64,000 bases of DNA from JAXDBM01 sp963709485. GTDB lineage: Bacteria > Desulfobacterota > Syntrophia > Syntrophales > Fen-1087. The position numbers were made by a program, and so were the translations under genes. Shown here piece by piece: positions 16,954 through 25,927 of this stretch; position 1 is the stretch's first letter, and the number at the start of each line of letters is the position of its first letter. The stretch lies in contig CAVPWE010000001.1 of the NCBI GenBank assembly GCA_963709485.1, forward strand, positions 620,001 through 684,000, in the 5' to 3' direction. The notes beneath the pieces are model-generated. The model worked only from the letters and a program-made list of their open reading frames with translations, was not told where the DNA came from and searched no databases.

Positions 16954-17802
16954 TTGAAAGTTTCATATTATCCGGGATGCTCCCTCCACGGCACGGCCAA
17001 GGAGTACGACCAGTCGGTCAGGGCGGTGAGCCGCGCCCTGGGAATCGAGCTGAAGGAAGTGGATGACTGGTCCTGCTGCGGCGCTACCTCCGCCCACAGC
17101 ACCAATTTCAAGCTGTCCGTTGCATTGCCGGCACGAAACCTGGTGGCTGCGGAAAAGGATGCCATGGACGTGATGGTGCCCTGTGCGGCCTGTTTCAACC
17201 GCTTCAAGACGGCGGAACATCATCTCAAGGCGGACCCGGCCCTGAAGCGGGAAATCGAGGAGATCGTCGGCGGCAGGTATCAGGGGGGGATCGCCATCCG
17301 GAACCCCATCGACATCATTGCCAAGGAGATCGGCCTGGATGCCCTGGAAGGCATGGTCAAAAAGAAGCTGGCCGGATTGAAGCCGGTGTCCTACTACGGC
17401 TGCCTGCTGCTCCGGCCGCCCGAGGTCTGCAACTTCGACGATTATGAAAACCCGGTGCTCCTGGACAGGATCCTGGGCGCCCTGGGGGCCGATGCCCGGC
17501 TCTGGTCCTACAAGACGGACTGCTGCGGCGGGTCGCTGACGATCAGCAGGACGGACATCGTCGGCAAGATGGTCAACAAGCTGATGACCATGGCCCGGGA
17601 GGCCGGCGCCAACTGCGTGGTCACGGCATGCCCGGTGTGCATGGCCAACCTGGACATGCGGGCAAGCGACAATGTGCGGCTACCCGTTTTTTACTTCACT
17701 GAACTGATCGCCCTGGCGCTGGGGCTGCCGGGTCCGGAGAGCTGGTTCAAGCTGCATAACGTCGATCCGCGGCCGCTGATGAAGAGCCTAACATTGATTT
17801 GA
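16954..17802 (+). CDS. hdrB: HdrB-type heterodisulfide reductase catalytic subunit
   Basis: A 282-residue protein with two CCG domains, the HdrB signature that binds the noncubane clusters reducing disulfides in methanogens. The first domain has YYPGC and DWSCCGATSAH; the second has YYGC, TDCCGGSL and CPVCMANLD. All the cysteines expected for two sites appear present. The organism is not a methanogen, so the substrate is not CoM-S-S-CoB; in the Flx-Hdr model it is a bacterial disulfide such as a DsrC-like protein (inference). The start is TTG 16954, preceded by a perfect AAGGAGG six bases upstream. Confidence 0.9.
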   Translation: MKVSYYPGCSLHGTAKEYDQSVRAVSRALGIELKEVDDWSCCGATSAHSTNFKLSVALPARNLVAAEKDAMDVMVPCAACFNRFKTAEHHLKADPALKREIEEIVGGRYQGGIAIRNPIDIIAKEIGLDALEGMVKKKLAGLKPVSYYGCLLLRPPEVCNFDDYENPVLLDRILGALGADARLWSYKTDCCGGSLTISRTDIVGKMVNKLMTMAREAGANCVVTACPVCMANLDMRASDNVRLPVFYFTELIALALGLPGPESWFKLHNVDPRPLMKSLTLI

Positions 17803-17822
17803 TAAGGGGTTATAGAGAAAAC

Positions 17823-18851
17823 ATGGAAACGAGGTTAATCAAGAAGGAAAAACTGGCCGGAATCATCGGAAAAATGGCCGAAAACATGCCTGTTTTCGCA
17901 CCGGTGAAAGTGGAAGACAATGTGCTCTTCAAGCAACTGGACAAGGGCCAGGCGCCTCTGATCGATTTTGCGAACTCGAAAAACGCCCCCAAGAACTTTT
18001 TCTTTCCCCATACGGAACGGATGATGAAATACACCCGGACGGAAAAGGGCATGGTCTTTGACAGCGTTGCCGAGGGCGCGAAGGAAGCGGTCCTCTTCGG
18101 CGTCCGGCCCTGCGACGTCCACAGCTACGTCCTTCTGGACATGCTCTTCGACCAGGAAAAGTACCGGGATCCCTTCTACATCGACAAGCGGGAGAAAACG
18201 ACCATCCTTTCCCTGGCCTGTGTCCATCCGCCCTATACCACCTGCTTCTGCACCTCCGTGGACGGAAGCCCCACCGCAGCGGAAGGCGCCGACATCCTCC
18301 TGACCGAAGTCGGGCCCGGGGAATATCTGGCCGAATTCATCACGGCCAAGGGCGAAAAACTGCTGAGCTACTTTGCCGACGCGCCCAAGGCGGACGACCG
18401 GGCGCTGGCTGCGAAAAAGGAGATTGCCGAGAAGGCCGCGCAGGAGATCCGATCCCATATTCCGGCCAAGGCGGTCAAGCCGATCCTGGATGTCAACTTC
18501 GAGCACCCCTTCTGGAACACCATCCACCAGAAATGCCTCGCCTGCGGAACCTGCACCTACCTCTGCCCGACCTGCCACTGCTTCGACATCAGCGACGAGG
18601 TCAAGGGAAAGGACGGAATCCGCCTGCGGAACTGGGATTCCTGCATGTTTCCGCTTTTCACCAAGGAAACGTCCGGACACAATCCCCGCTCGTCCCAGAA
18701 GGAGCGCTGGCGCCAGCGGGCCATGCACAAATTCAAGTATTACGTGGACAATTTCAATGCCATCGCCTGTGTGGGATGCGGCCGGTGCGTCATGTATTGT
18801 CCGGTGAACATCGATATTCGAAAGATCGTGGAAGACATTTCGAAATTATAG
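17823..18851 (+). CDS. flxB: FlxB-like [4Fe-4S] protein (AsrA/HydB family)
   Basis: A 342-residue protein of the family that includes sulfhydrogenase beta and anaerobic sulfite reductase subunit A. The N-terminal part has GVRPCDVHSY and CVHPPYTTCFC; the C-terminal part carries CLACGTCTYLCPTCHC and CVGCGRCVMYCP, giving two clusters. Such proteins join a flavin/NAD subunit to a partner complex. The neighbour 14 bases downstream is that flavin subunit. ATG 17823 is chosen as the natural N terminus; AGGGG is somewhat far upstream. A membrane anchor is absent. Confidence 0.85.
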   Translation: METRLIKKEKLAGIIGKMAENMPVFAPVKVEDNVLFKQLDKGQAPLIDFANSKNAPKNFFFPHTERMMKYTRTEKGMVFDSVAEGAKEAVLFGVRPCDVHSYVLLDMLFDQEKYRDPFYIDKREKTTILSLACVHPPYTTCFCTSVDGSPTAAEGADILLTEVGPGEYLAEFITAKGEKLLSYFADAPKADDRALAAKKEIAEKAAQEIRSHIPAKAVKPILDVNFEHPFWNTIHQKCLACGTCTYLCPTCHCFDISDEVKGKDGIRLRNWDSCMFPLFTKETSGHNPRSSQKERWRQRAMHKFKYYVDNFNAIACVGCGRCVMYCPVNIDIRKIVEDISKL

Positions 18852-18865
18852 AGTCGGGAGTGGTC

Positions 18866-19705
18866 ATGCAGAATCCATATATACCGTATCCGGTCGAGGT
18901 CGAAAAAATCATCACGGAAGTGGAAACGAAGGACATCAAGACCTTCCGTCTCCGGTTCGTCAACAAGGAGGATGAAGAAAAATTCAAGTACATCCCCGGG
19001 CAGTTCGGCGAACTTTCCATCTTCGGCAAAGGGGAGTCTCCCATCGGGATCGCCTCCTCGCCGACGCAGCCCGGCTACATCGAATTCACCGTGCAGCGGG
19101 CCGGCATGGTGACCAGCGCCCTGCATGACATGGAACCGGGGACCCTCATGGGCGTCCGCGGACCCCTCGGGAATTCCTGGCCGATCGAATACCTGCAGGG
19201 CAAGAATATCGTCATCGTGGGCGGCGGCTTCGCCTTCACGACGCTGCGGTCCCTGCTGAACTACATGATTCACGAATCCAACCGTTCCCGCTTCGGCAAC
19301 ATCACCGTCATCTACGGGGCCAGGAGCCCGGGTCTGCTCATCTACAAGGACGAGCTGGAGGCTTGGGGCAAACGCTCCGACATCAACCTGAATGTGACCG
19401 TCGACAAGGGCGATGCGGGCTGGACGGGCCGGGAAGGCTTTGTCCCCACCGTCTGCAAGGAGGTCGCGCCCAGCTCGGAGAATGCGGTGACGGTGATCTG
19501 CGGCCCGCCCATCATGATCCGCTTTACCCTGCCCGTTTTCTTCGACCTGGGTTTCTCGAAGGAGAACATCATCACGTCCCTGGAGATGCGGATGAAATGC
19601 GGCATCGGCAAGTGCGGCCGCTGCAACGTGGGCAGCAAGTATGTATGCAAGGACGGACCGGTCTTTTCCCTGGCGGAGCTGGACAAGCTGACCAAGGAAT
19701 ATTAG
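18866..19705 (+). CDS. flxA: FlxA-like NAD(P)H/FAD-binding subunit (AsrB/ferredoxin reductase family)
   Basis: A 279-residue protein with a ferredoxin-NADP reductase-type FAD domain (PGQFGELSI, then PIGIASSP), an NAD(P) site with VVGGGFAF and YGARSP, and a C-terminal [2Fe-2S] set in MKCGIGKCGRCNVG followed by a later Cys (YVC). In Flx-Hdr systems this subunit oxidises NADH and feeds HdrA for bifurcation to ferredoxin and a disulfide. ATG 18866 has GGGAG five bases upstream. It closes the operon, and a terminator follows at 19832. Confidence 0.88.
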   Translation: MQNPYIPYPVEVEKIITEVETKDIKTFRLRFVNKEDEEKFKYIPGQFGELSIFGKGESPIGIASSPTQPGYIEFTVQRAGMVTSALHDMEPGTLMGVRGPLGNSWPIEYLQGKNIVIVGGGFAFTTLRSLLNYMIHESNRSRFGNITVIYGARSPGLLIYKDELEAWGKRSDINLNVTVDKGDAGWTGREGFVPTVCKEVAPSSENAVTVICGPPIMIRFTLPVFFDLGFSKENIITSLEMRMKCGIGKCGRCNVGSKYVCKDGPVFSLAELDKLTKEY

Positions 19706-19831
19706 CGCTTTCGCGGGAGGCCTTGCGCCCTGCCGCGCGGCACCCTGCGCCGTTTCGGTTTGGGGCCGAATGAGCGTCCTGTTCTGATGCGCGGACCGGG
19801 CGGGACGAGTTCCACAACCAGTCATGACGAG

Positions 19832-19859
19832 GGGAGCCAGCGGGCTCCCTCATTTTTTT
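19832..19859 (+). terminator. Intrinsic terminator after flxA
   Basis: GGGAGCC (19832-19838), loop AGCG, then GGCTCCC (19843-19849) form a perfect seven-pair stem, followed within four bases by seven T (19853-19859). It separates the Hdr-Flx operon from nfnAB. Confidence 0.85.
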
Positions 19860-19904
19860 GTGCGCGGGATGCGCGGAAAGTCGAAATAATCGGGAGAAGC
19901 CAGC

Positions 19905-20741
19905 TTGAATCGAATTGTTGAGAAGACCGATCTGTCGGAGAACGTCGTTCGGATGGTCCTGGAGGCCCCGGCCATCGCCCGGAAGCGGAAGGCGGGCCAG
20001 TTCGTCGTTTTGATCATGGATGAGAAGGGGGAGCGGATCCCCCTGACGATCGTCGATTCCGACGCGCAGCAGGGGACGATCACGATCATCTTCCAGGTTG
20101 TCGGCAAGACGACGGCAGCCATGTCGGCAATGAAGGCGGGAGACGCATTCCGCGACGTCCAGGGGCCGCTGGGCAACCCCACGGACATCAGGAATATCGG
20201 CCAGGTGGTCTGCATCGGCGGCGGCGTGGGGGTCGGTGTCGTCTATCCCCTGGCAGCGGCGCTGAAGCAGGCGGGCAACCGGGTCATCTCCATCATCGGC
20301 GCCCGGACGAAGACGCTGCTCATTCTGGAGGAGGAGATGAGGCGGGTCAGCGACCGGCTGATTGTCGCCACGGACGACGGCAGCTGCGGCTTTCACGGTT
20401 TTGTCAGCACGGTGCTGCAGAACCTGATTGACGCAGGCGAAAAGATCGACGAGGTCTTCGCCATCGGGCCGGTCCCCATGATGAAGGTCATCGCCAACCT
20501 GACGCGGCCCTTCGGGATCAAAACCATTGTCAGCCTGAATCCGATCATGGTGGACGCGACGGGGATGTGCGGCGCCTGCCGGGTTTCCGTCGGCGGGAAA
20601 ACGAAGTTTACCTGTGTCGACGGACCCGAGTTCGACGGGCACCAGGTGGATTTCGATCTCCTGACGAGCCGGCTCAGGATGTACTGCGAACAGGAGAGCG
20701 CGGCCTACGAAAGGCTCAGGTGCGGACAGCATGGAAACTGA
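19905..20741 (+). CDS. nfnA: NfnA: NAD/FAD subunit of NADH-dependent ferredoxin:NADP+ transhydrogenase
   Basis: A 278-residue protein like flxA in plan: FAD domain with AGQFVVLIM and IPLTIVD, NAD site GGGVGVG with GARTK, and a C-terminal [2Fe-2S] segment DATGMCGACRV plus a later Cys. NfnA binds NAD(H) and with NfnB couples NADPH, NADH and ferredoxin by flavin bifurcation. The TTG at 19905 follows GGGAGAAG. The end overlaps nfnB by 11 bases, so subunits are probably made in a 1:1 ratio. Lone homologues (sulfhydrogenase gamma, PyrK-like) are excluded by the adjacent nfnB. Confidence 0.9.
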   Translation: MNRIVEKTDLSENVVRMVLEAPAIARKRKAGQFVVLIMDEKGERIPLTIVDSDAQQGTITIIFQVVGKTTAAMSAMKAGDAFRDVQGPLGNPTDIRNIGQVVCIGGGVGVGVVYPLAAALKQAGNRVISIIGARTKTLLILEEEMRRVSDRLIVATDDGSCGFHGFVSTVLQNLIDAGEKIDEVFAIGPVPMMKVIANLTRPFGIKTIVSLNPIMVDATGMCGACRVSVGGKTKFTCVDGPEFDGHQVDFDLLTSRLRMYCEQESAAYERLRCGQHGN

Positions 20742-22146
20742 GGAAAAGAAGCCGAAACGCGAAAAGATCCCCCGGCAGGCGATGCCGGAGCAGGATCCGG
20801 CCGTCCGGGTGAGGAATTTCGAGGAGGTTCCCCGGGGTTATTCGGAAGAGACGGCCATGACGGAGGCGAAGCGCTGCATCCAGTGCAAGAAACCGGGATG
20901 CATCGCCGGTTGTCCGGTGGAGGTGCGCATTCCCGAGTTCATTCAGGCGATCGCCGCGGGAAAATTCATGGAAGCCGCCCGCATCCTGAAAGAGACCAAC
21001 AGTCTGCCGGCCGTCTGCGGGCGCGTCTGTCCCCAGGAGGAGCAGTGCGAACAGGTCTGCATTCTCGGCAAGAAGGGCGATCCCGTGGCCATCGGGAGGC
21101 TGGAGCGCTTTGCCGCCGATTACGAACGGAAATCGGGCGAGATGACCATTCCGGCGCCGGCGCCCCCCAATGGAAAGAAAATCGCCGTTGTCGGCGCAGG
21201 GCCTTCGGGTCTGACCATTGCCGGGGACCTGGTCAAGCTGGGTTATGACGTGACGATCTTCGAGGGCCTCCACAAGGCCGGCGGCGTCCTGGTGTACGGC
21301 ATTCCGGAATTCCGCCTTCCCAAGGCGATCGTCGAGGCGGAAGTGGATTATCTGAAGAGACTGGGGGTGAAGATCGAGACCAATGCCGTCATCGGCAGAA
21401 TTGCGACGGTGGACGACCTCTTTGCCGACGGCTTTGATGCCGTCTATATCGCCGTCGGTGCCGGCGCCCCTGTCTTCATGAACATTCCCGGGGAGAATCT
21501 GAGCGGCATCTACTCGGCCAACGAGTACCTGACGCGCTCCAACCTCATGAAGGCCTACCTTTTTCCGGAGTACGACACGCCCATTGTCCGCGGAAAAAAC
21601 GTCGCCGTCGTCGGCGGCGGCAATGTGGCCATGGACTCGGTCCGGACCGCCCTGCGGCTGGGGGCGGAAAACGCCTACATCATTTATCGCCGCACGGACG
21701 TGGAGATGCCGGCGCGGAGGGAAGAGGTCCATCATGCCCGGGAGGAGGGTGTGCAGTTCAGGCTGCTGACCAATCCGGTCGAATACCTTGGAAACCGGGA
21801 AGGCTGGGTCAAGGGCATGAAGTGCATCCGCATGGAGCTGGGCGAGCCCGACGCCTCCGGGCGGCGCAGCCCCGTGCCCGTCCGGGGATCCGAGTTTGTG
21901 ATCGAAGTGGACACCGTCGTGGTGGCGGTCGGCACGATGGCCAACCCGATTGTCCCGGCGACGACACCCGGGCTGGAGACGAACCGCCGGGGTTATATCA
22001 TCACCAGAGGGGCATCGGGCGAGACGACCCGTCCGGGCGTCTATGCCGGCGGCGACATCGTTACCGGTTCGGCCACGGTGATCCTCGCCATGGGCGCGGG
22101 CAAGCAGGCCGCGCGGGCAATCCACGCGTACCTGTCCGCCACATAG
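20731..22146 (+). CDS. nfnB: NfnB: NADPH-binding, ferredoxin-reducing subunit of NfnAB
   Basis: A 471-residue protein of the GltD/NfnB family. The N-terminal Fe-S region has CIQCKKPGCIAGCPV and CGRVCPQEEQCEQVC; FAD and NADPH sites follow as VVGAGPSGL and VVGGGNVAMD. The C-terminal GGDIVTGSATVI binds FAD. With NfnA adjacent it is the b-FAD subunit of the transhydrogenase rather than glutamate synthase beta, for which no large subunit is nearby. The insert in the giant HdrA at 10398 resembles this protein strongly, including near-identical stretches such as MELGEPDASGRR, so the insert probably derives from an nfnB ancestor. Confidence 0.9.
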   Translation: METEEKKPKREKIPRQAMPEQDPAVRVRNFEEVPRGYSEETAMTEAKRCIQCKKPGCIAGCPVEVRIPEFIQAIAAGKFMEAARILKETNSLPAVCGRVCPQEEQCEQVCILGKKGDPVAIGRLERFAADYERKSGEMTIPAPAPPNGKKIAVVGAGPSGLTIAGDLVKLGYDVTIFEGLHKAGGVLVYGIPEFRLPKAIVEAEVDYLKRLGVKIETNAVIGRIATVDDLFADGFDAVYIAVGAGAPVFMNIPGENLSGIYSANEYLTRSNLMKAYLFPEYDTPIVRGKNVAVVGGGNVAMDSVRTALRLGAENAYIIYRRTDVEMPARREEVHHAREEGVQFRLLTNPVEYLGNREGWVKGMKCIRMELGEPDASGRRSPVPVRGSEFVIEVDTVVVAVGTMANPIVPATTPGLETNRRGYIITRGASGETTRPGVYAGGDIVTGSATVILAMGAGKQAARAIHAYLSAT

Positions 22147-22300
22147 CGGACGAGGGCTTTCCTCAAGCGGCCGGGAAGAGTGAACGTTCACGCCGTTTAT
22201 GGGTTGCGTCCCGATCGCACGGCGCCGGGCGACCGGTGTGGTCGGAGACGTGCCCGATCGATCGGCAGGTTCCGTTCCATTCCGCCGCGGATGCGGCGCC

Positions 22301-22341
22301 AAAAAAGAGGGGCCGGCAAATACTTGCCGGCCCCTCTTTTT
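22301..22341. terminator. Bidirectional intrinsic terminator between nfnB and atpB
   Basis: A perfect 13-pair stem (22307-22319 with 22324-22336) and a four-base loop are flanked by six A on the left and five T on the right. It can stop transcripts arriving from both the plus-strand nfnAB and the minus-strand atp genes. Confidence 0.93.
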
Positions 22342-22372
22342 GACGGCATTTTCCGTCAGGAACGGTTTCCTC

Positions 22373-23032
22373 TCAGTGTGCGGCCTCCATCGCCCCGGCA
22401 ATGTACATCATGGAGAGCAGCATGAAAACCAGGGTCTGGATGACGCAGATCAGGAGCTTCAGGACCAGGATGGGCAGGGGCACCAGCAGCGGAACGAGCA
22501 GCAGGATGACGGCCAGCACGATGTGCCCGCCTTCGATGTTCCCGAACAGCCGGAAAGTCAGGGATACGGGCCTCGCGAGATGCCCGACAATTTCAATGGG
22601 CAGAATCAGGGGGGCCAGCCAGGGACTGGGGCCCACGAACTGCTTCAGGTATTTCCACCCGTGGATCCGGACGCCCATGATGTGGGTCAGCACGAACACC
22701 ATCAGGGCCATGCTGAGATTGGTGTTCAGGTTCGCCGTCGGCGATTCGAAGCCCGGAATGAGACCCAGAAGGTTTGAAACCAGGATGAAAAGGCCGATGG
22801 TTGCGATGAGGGGGAAGAACTTCATGCCGTGTTCCCCCATGGTGTCGATCAGGAGCTTGTGCATGCCGCTCACAATGACCTCCATGACGTTCTGCGTTCC
22901 GCCGGGATTGATCTTCAGGGCGCGGGTGGCCAGAACGGACAGGAGAATCAGAAACAGCATGACCAGCCATGTATAACTCACGTGGGTGGGAATGCCGGGA
23001 AAGGCAAGCTGCAAAAAGGACAGGGCGTGCAT
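22373..23032 (-). CDS. atpB: ATP synthase F0 subunit a
   Basis: A 219-residue membrane protein with about five or six hydrophobic helices. The essential proton/ion-channel arginine is in HLARPVSLTFRLFGN, and the final helix ends MMYIAGAMEAAH. It forms the ion path against the c-ring. It is last in a minus-strand set atpZ-atpI-atpB; the usual next gene atpE is missing here and lies 6 kb away in the opposite orientation. Confidence 0.95.
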   Translation of the reverse strand: MHALSFLQLAFPGIPTHVSYTWLVMLFLILLSVLATRALKINPGGTQNVMEVIVSGMHKLLIDTMGEHGMKFFPLIATIGLFILVSNLLGLIPGFESPTANLNTNLSMALMVFVLTHIMGVRIHGWKYLKQFVGPSPWLAPLILPIEIVGHLARPVSLTFRLFGNIEGGHIVLAVILLLVPLLVPLPILVLKLLICVIQTLVFMLLSMMYIAGAMEAAH

Positions 23033-23035
23033 ATT

Positions 23036-23431
23036 CTATTTAACCTCCTCAATAATGTTTTTTTTTGACAGATTGATCAAAAGGGTCAGGACGATGTTGA
23101 TCACCACGATGGACAGCCCGATCAGCAGGCCCATCACATCGGCAACCGTCCGGGTGATGATGAAGAAGATGATGACGGCGGATACGAAGAAGCGGATGTA
23201 GTAGCGGAACATCACGGCCGCTTTCGCCCGCCCGGTCAGGTTTCCGAAAACGACGCGGAGGTCCCGCTTCAGCCAGAAGAAATTGACGATGCTGATGAGG
23301 CCGCCCAGCAAAACGCCGAGCGTGAACGGGGCCGGCATGAAGATCAAGCTGATCAAAACGAAGAGCGCCAGGATCGCCCAGTTGAGTTTTTCAAGCTTTT
23401 GCTGGAGGGGGTCTTTTTCGATGGGGTTCAC
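23036..23431 (-). CDS. atpI: ATP synthase subunit I (AtpI/UncI)
   Basis: A 131-residue protein with four hydrophobic segments, as expected for the AtpI family that assists c-ring assembly. The start appears to be GTG 23431, inside the end of the preceding gene (41-base overlap), with GAAGA upstream. It lies three bases before atpB. Confidence 0.82.
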   Translation of the reverse strand: MNPIEKDPLQQKLEKLNWAILALFVLISLIFMPAPFTLGVLLGGLISIVNFFWLKRDLRVVFGNLTGRAKAAVMFRYYIRFFVSAVIIFFIITRTVADVMGLLIGLSIVVINIVLTLLINLSKKNIIEEVK

Positions 23432-23675
23432 TCTTCAGGCTCTTGATGACCGGTTCTTCGTCCTTAAAGCTCCGCTGGATCATGCTGTAGATGTTCTTGA
23501 AGCCCGCAACCACGCCAATGGCAAGAAAAATGATCGTGAAATAGGGAACGGTCCCCAGTTTCCTGTCCAGCCAGTTGCCGACATACAGACATCCAAAGAT
23601 CGCCAGCACCATGGCAATGCCGATGCTGCTGGCATAACCCATCTGGAGGAGCGTCTTTCTGTCCAGTTTGTCCAT
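23391..23675 (-). CDS. atpZ: AtpZ/AtpI-family F0 accessory membrane protein
   Basis: About 94 residues with two membrane segments (GYASSIGIAMVLAIFGCLYVG and YFTIIFLAIGVVAGF) separated by a short basic loop, the pattern of AtpZ/ATPase gene 1. Its family is linked to Mg2+/Ca2+ transport or c-ring assembly with AtpI. ATG 23675 (MDKLDRKTLLQ) is the likely start; ATG 23696 would add seven residues. Its basic tail overlaps atpI. Confidence 0.78.
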   Translation of the reverse strand: MDKLDRKTLLQMGYASSIGIAMVLAIFGCLYVGNWLDRKLGTVPYFTIIFLAIGVVAGFKNIYSMIQRSFKDEEPVIKSLKSEPHRKRPPPAKA

Positions 23676-23768
23676 TACCGCCGCGGCCTTTAGCATGAAC
23701 CGGAAGGGAAGTCAACAAAAAACATGCCCGGTCATGATTAAATAAAAGACAACATTTTCAATTATTTA

Positions 23769-24692
23769 TCATCGATTGGCGCGATACCAGTCGATGGTTT
23801 TTTTCAATCCGTCCCGAAAGCCTGTTTTCGCCCGGAAGCCGAACTCCCGAAAGGCCCGGCCGGTATCCAGCATCCGCCGCGGCTGGCCGTCCGGTTTTGT
23901 CGCGTCCCAGGTAATTTTACCCTGAAACCCGGTCAGTTCGGCGATCAGCGTGACCAGATCGCGGATGGAGATCTCAAAGCCCGGGCCGATGTTGACGGGA
24001 TCGCTTTTGTCAAAGGTTTCCGTTGCGAGGACGATGGCCTCGGCGGCATCTTCCACGTAAAAAAATTCCCTCGTGGCGTTGCCCGTCCCCCAGACGACGA
24101 TCTCTTCCTCCCGGCGGTCGATGGCGTCCACGCATTTCTTGATGAGCGCCGGGATCACGTGCGACGACCGGGGATCGAAGTTGTCGCCGGGACCGTACAG
24201 GTTGACGGGGAGAAGGAAGATCGCGTTGAACCCGTACTGCTGCCGGTAAGCCTGTGACTGCACCAGCATCATCTTCTTTGCCAGGCCGTAGGGGGCGTTC
24301 GTTTCTTCCGGGTATCCGTTCCAGAGATCCTCTTCCCGGAAGGGCACGGGCGTAAATTTCGGATAGGCGCAGATCGTGCCGATGGCGACAAATTTCTCGA
24401 TCCCGCGGAGGTATCCTTCATGGATGAGCTGAACGCCCATCATGAGGTTGTCGTAGAAGAGCGACGCGGGGTTTTCCTGGTTGAAGCCGATGCCGCCGAC
24501 CCTGGCGGCCAGATGGACCAGGATGTCCGGCCGGGCGTCGTCGTAAAGCCGCTTTACGCTTTCCCGGTCGACGAGATTGTATTCGGGCAGGTCTCCGACC
24601 TGAATGTTCGCAAACCCCCGTTCCCGGAATTTCCGGATGAGATGCTTTCCGAGAAAACCCTTGCCCCCGGTGATCGTCAGTCTCTTGTTTTT
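23769..24692 (-). CDS. fcl: GDP-L-fucose synthase
   Basis: A 307-residue SDR epimerase/reductase converting GDP-4-keto-6-deoxymannose to GDP-L-fucose. It has GGKGFLG (10-16) for NADP, the family stretch GGIGFNQENPA, catalytic Y136 and K140 (YGLAK), and NLYGPGDNFDP. The start is placed at ATG 24692 (MKNKRLTITGG); a 15-base unit ending CCGATT/CCGATG is tandemly repeated just upstream, so a start 63 bases earlier is open but would add atypical residues. It follows gmd, whose product is its substrate. Confidence 0.9.
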   Translation of the reverse strand, partial: KNKRLTITGGKGFLGKHLIRKFRERGFANIQVGDLPEYNLVDRESVKRLYDDARPDILVHLAARVGGIGFNQENPASLFYDNLMMGVQLIHEGYLRGIEKFVAIGTICAYPKFTPVPFREEDLWNGYPEETNAPYGLAKKMMLVQSQAYRQQYGFNAIFLLPVNLYGPGDNFDPRSSHVIPALIKKCVDAIDRREEEIVVWGTGNATREFFYVEDAAEAIVLATETFDKSDPVNIGPGFEISIRDLVTLIAELTGFQGKITWDATKPDGQPRRMLDTGRAFREFGFRAKTGFRDGLKKTIDWYRANR

Positions 24693-24768
24693 CATCGGCA
24701 CTCTCTCAATCGGCACTCTCTCAAAGGTCCGCGCGATTTCTATCCGGTCCGCCATGATCCGGATCGTT

Positions 24769-25800
24769 TCAGATCATCCGGTGATTGCCCGCGGAGGAGT
24801 AGCCGGCCTCGCAGAGCGTCTTCTCCTTGGAGGACATTTCCATATCCGCTGCGATCATCATGTCGATCAGCTGGTCGAACCCCACCCGGGGTTTCCATCC
24901 CAGCACCGTTTTCGCCTTGGAAGAATCTCCGAGGAGAACGTCGACCTCGGTGGGGCGGAAATACTTGGGATCGATGACGACATATTTCTGATAGTCGAGA
25001 TCCAGCTTCTGGAAGACCCTTTCCGCGAATTCACGGACCGAATGCGTCTCGCCGGTTGCGATGACGAAATCATCCGGCCGGTCCTGCTGGAGGATGAGCC
25101 ACATGGCCTCGACGTAATCCCCGGCGAATCCCCAGTCCCGCTTCGCGTCGAGATTTCCCAGGTACAGCTTGTCCTGAAGGCCGAGTTTGATCCGGGTCGC
25201 CGCGCGGGTGATCTTGCGGGTGACGAAGGTTTCCCCCCGCCGCGGGGACTCGTGATTGAAGAGGATGCCATTGCAGGCGAAGAGCCCGTAGGCATCCCGG
25301 TAGTTCCGGACGACGTAGTAGGCATAGACCTTGGCGGCGGCATAGGGACTCCGGGGCTGGAAAGGCGTCCCCTCGCTCTGGGGCGGCGGGGCGGCGCCGA
25401 ACATTTCGCTTGAGGAAGCCTGGTAGAACCGGGCTTTGACGCCGGTCTTGCGGATGGCTTCCAGCAGCCGCAGAGTTCCGAGGCCGGTGACGTCGCCGGT
25501 GTATTCGGGCATGTCGAAGCTGACCCGGACGTGGCTCTGGGCGCCCAGGTGGTAGATTTCGTCGGGTCGAATGTCGTGGAGCAGGTCCGTCAGCTGGCCC
25601 GACACGGAAAGGTCTCCGTAATGCAGATATATGCGCGCCTCCGGGTCATGGAGGTCCCGGTAGAGGTGATCGATCCGGTCGGTGTTGAAGGTGGAGGCCC
25701 GGCGGATGAGGCCGTGGACGGCATAGCCCTTTTCCAGCAGAAGCTCTGCGAGATAAGAGCCGTCCTGGCCCGTAATGCCGGTGATGAGCGCTTTTTTCAT
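24769..25800 (-). CDS. gmd: GDP-mannose 4,6-dehydratase
   Basis: A 343-residue SDR enzyme making GDP-4-keto-6-deoxymannose for surface polysaccharide. It has GITGQDGSYL for NADP, SSSEMFG with E132, and Y153/K157 (YAAAK). FNHESPRRGETFVTRKI is diagnostic for Gmd. ATG 25800 has AAGGAA ten bases upstream; the longer frame to 25920 has no ribosome site. It is followed by fcl, giving a GDP-fucose pathway. Confidence 0.94.
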   Translation of the reverse strand: MKKALITGITGQDGSYLAELLLEKGYAVHGLIRRASTFNTDRIDHLYRDLHDPEARIYLHYGDLSVSGQLTDLLHDIRPDEIYHLGAQSHVRVSFDMPEYTGDVTGLGTLRLLEAIRKTGVKARFYQASSSEMFGAAPPPQSEGTPFQPRSPYAAAKVYAYYVVRNYRDAYGLFACNGILFNHESPRRGETFVTRKITRAATRIKLGLQDKLYLGNLDAKRDWGFAGDYVEAMWLILQQDRPDDFVIATGETHSVREFAERVFQKLDLDYQKYVVIDPKYFRPTEVDVLLGDSSKAKTVLGWKPRVGFDQLIDMMIAADMEMSSKEKTLCEAGYSSAGNHRMI

Positions 25801-25927
25801 GAACGATAGATTCCTTTCTTGTGTGTCCTTGCCCGCGATGATGGCGGGCAGCGCTGTTTCGCGGTGATTCGAGGCGCTTCGCCGGGATATGCGGAAGCGC
25901 CGACGCCGCTTTCTCAGCATGCAACGT

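Noticed and set aside
20731..22146. Glutamate synthase small subunit instead of nfnB
   Set aside because: No large-subunit gene is nearby and nfnA overlaps it, so NfnB is the better call.
24676..24724. Tandem 15-base repeat at the fcl start as a regulatory repeat
   Set aside because: Two copies only, in the likely ribosome-binding region; more simply a small duplication.
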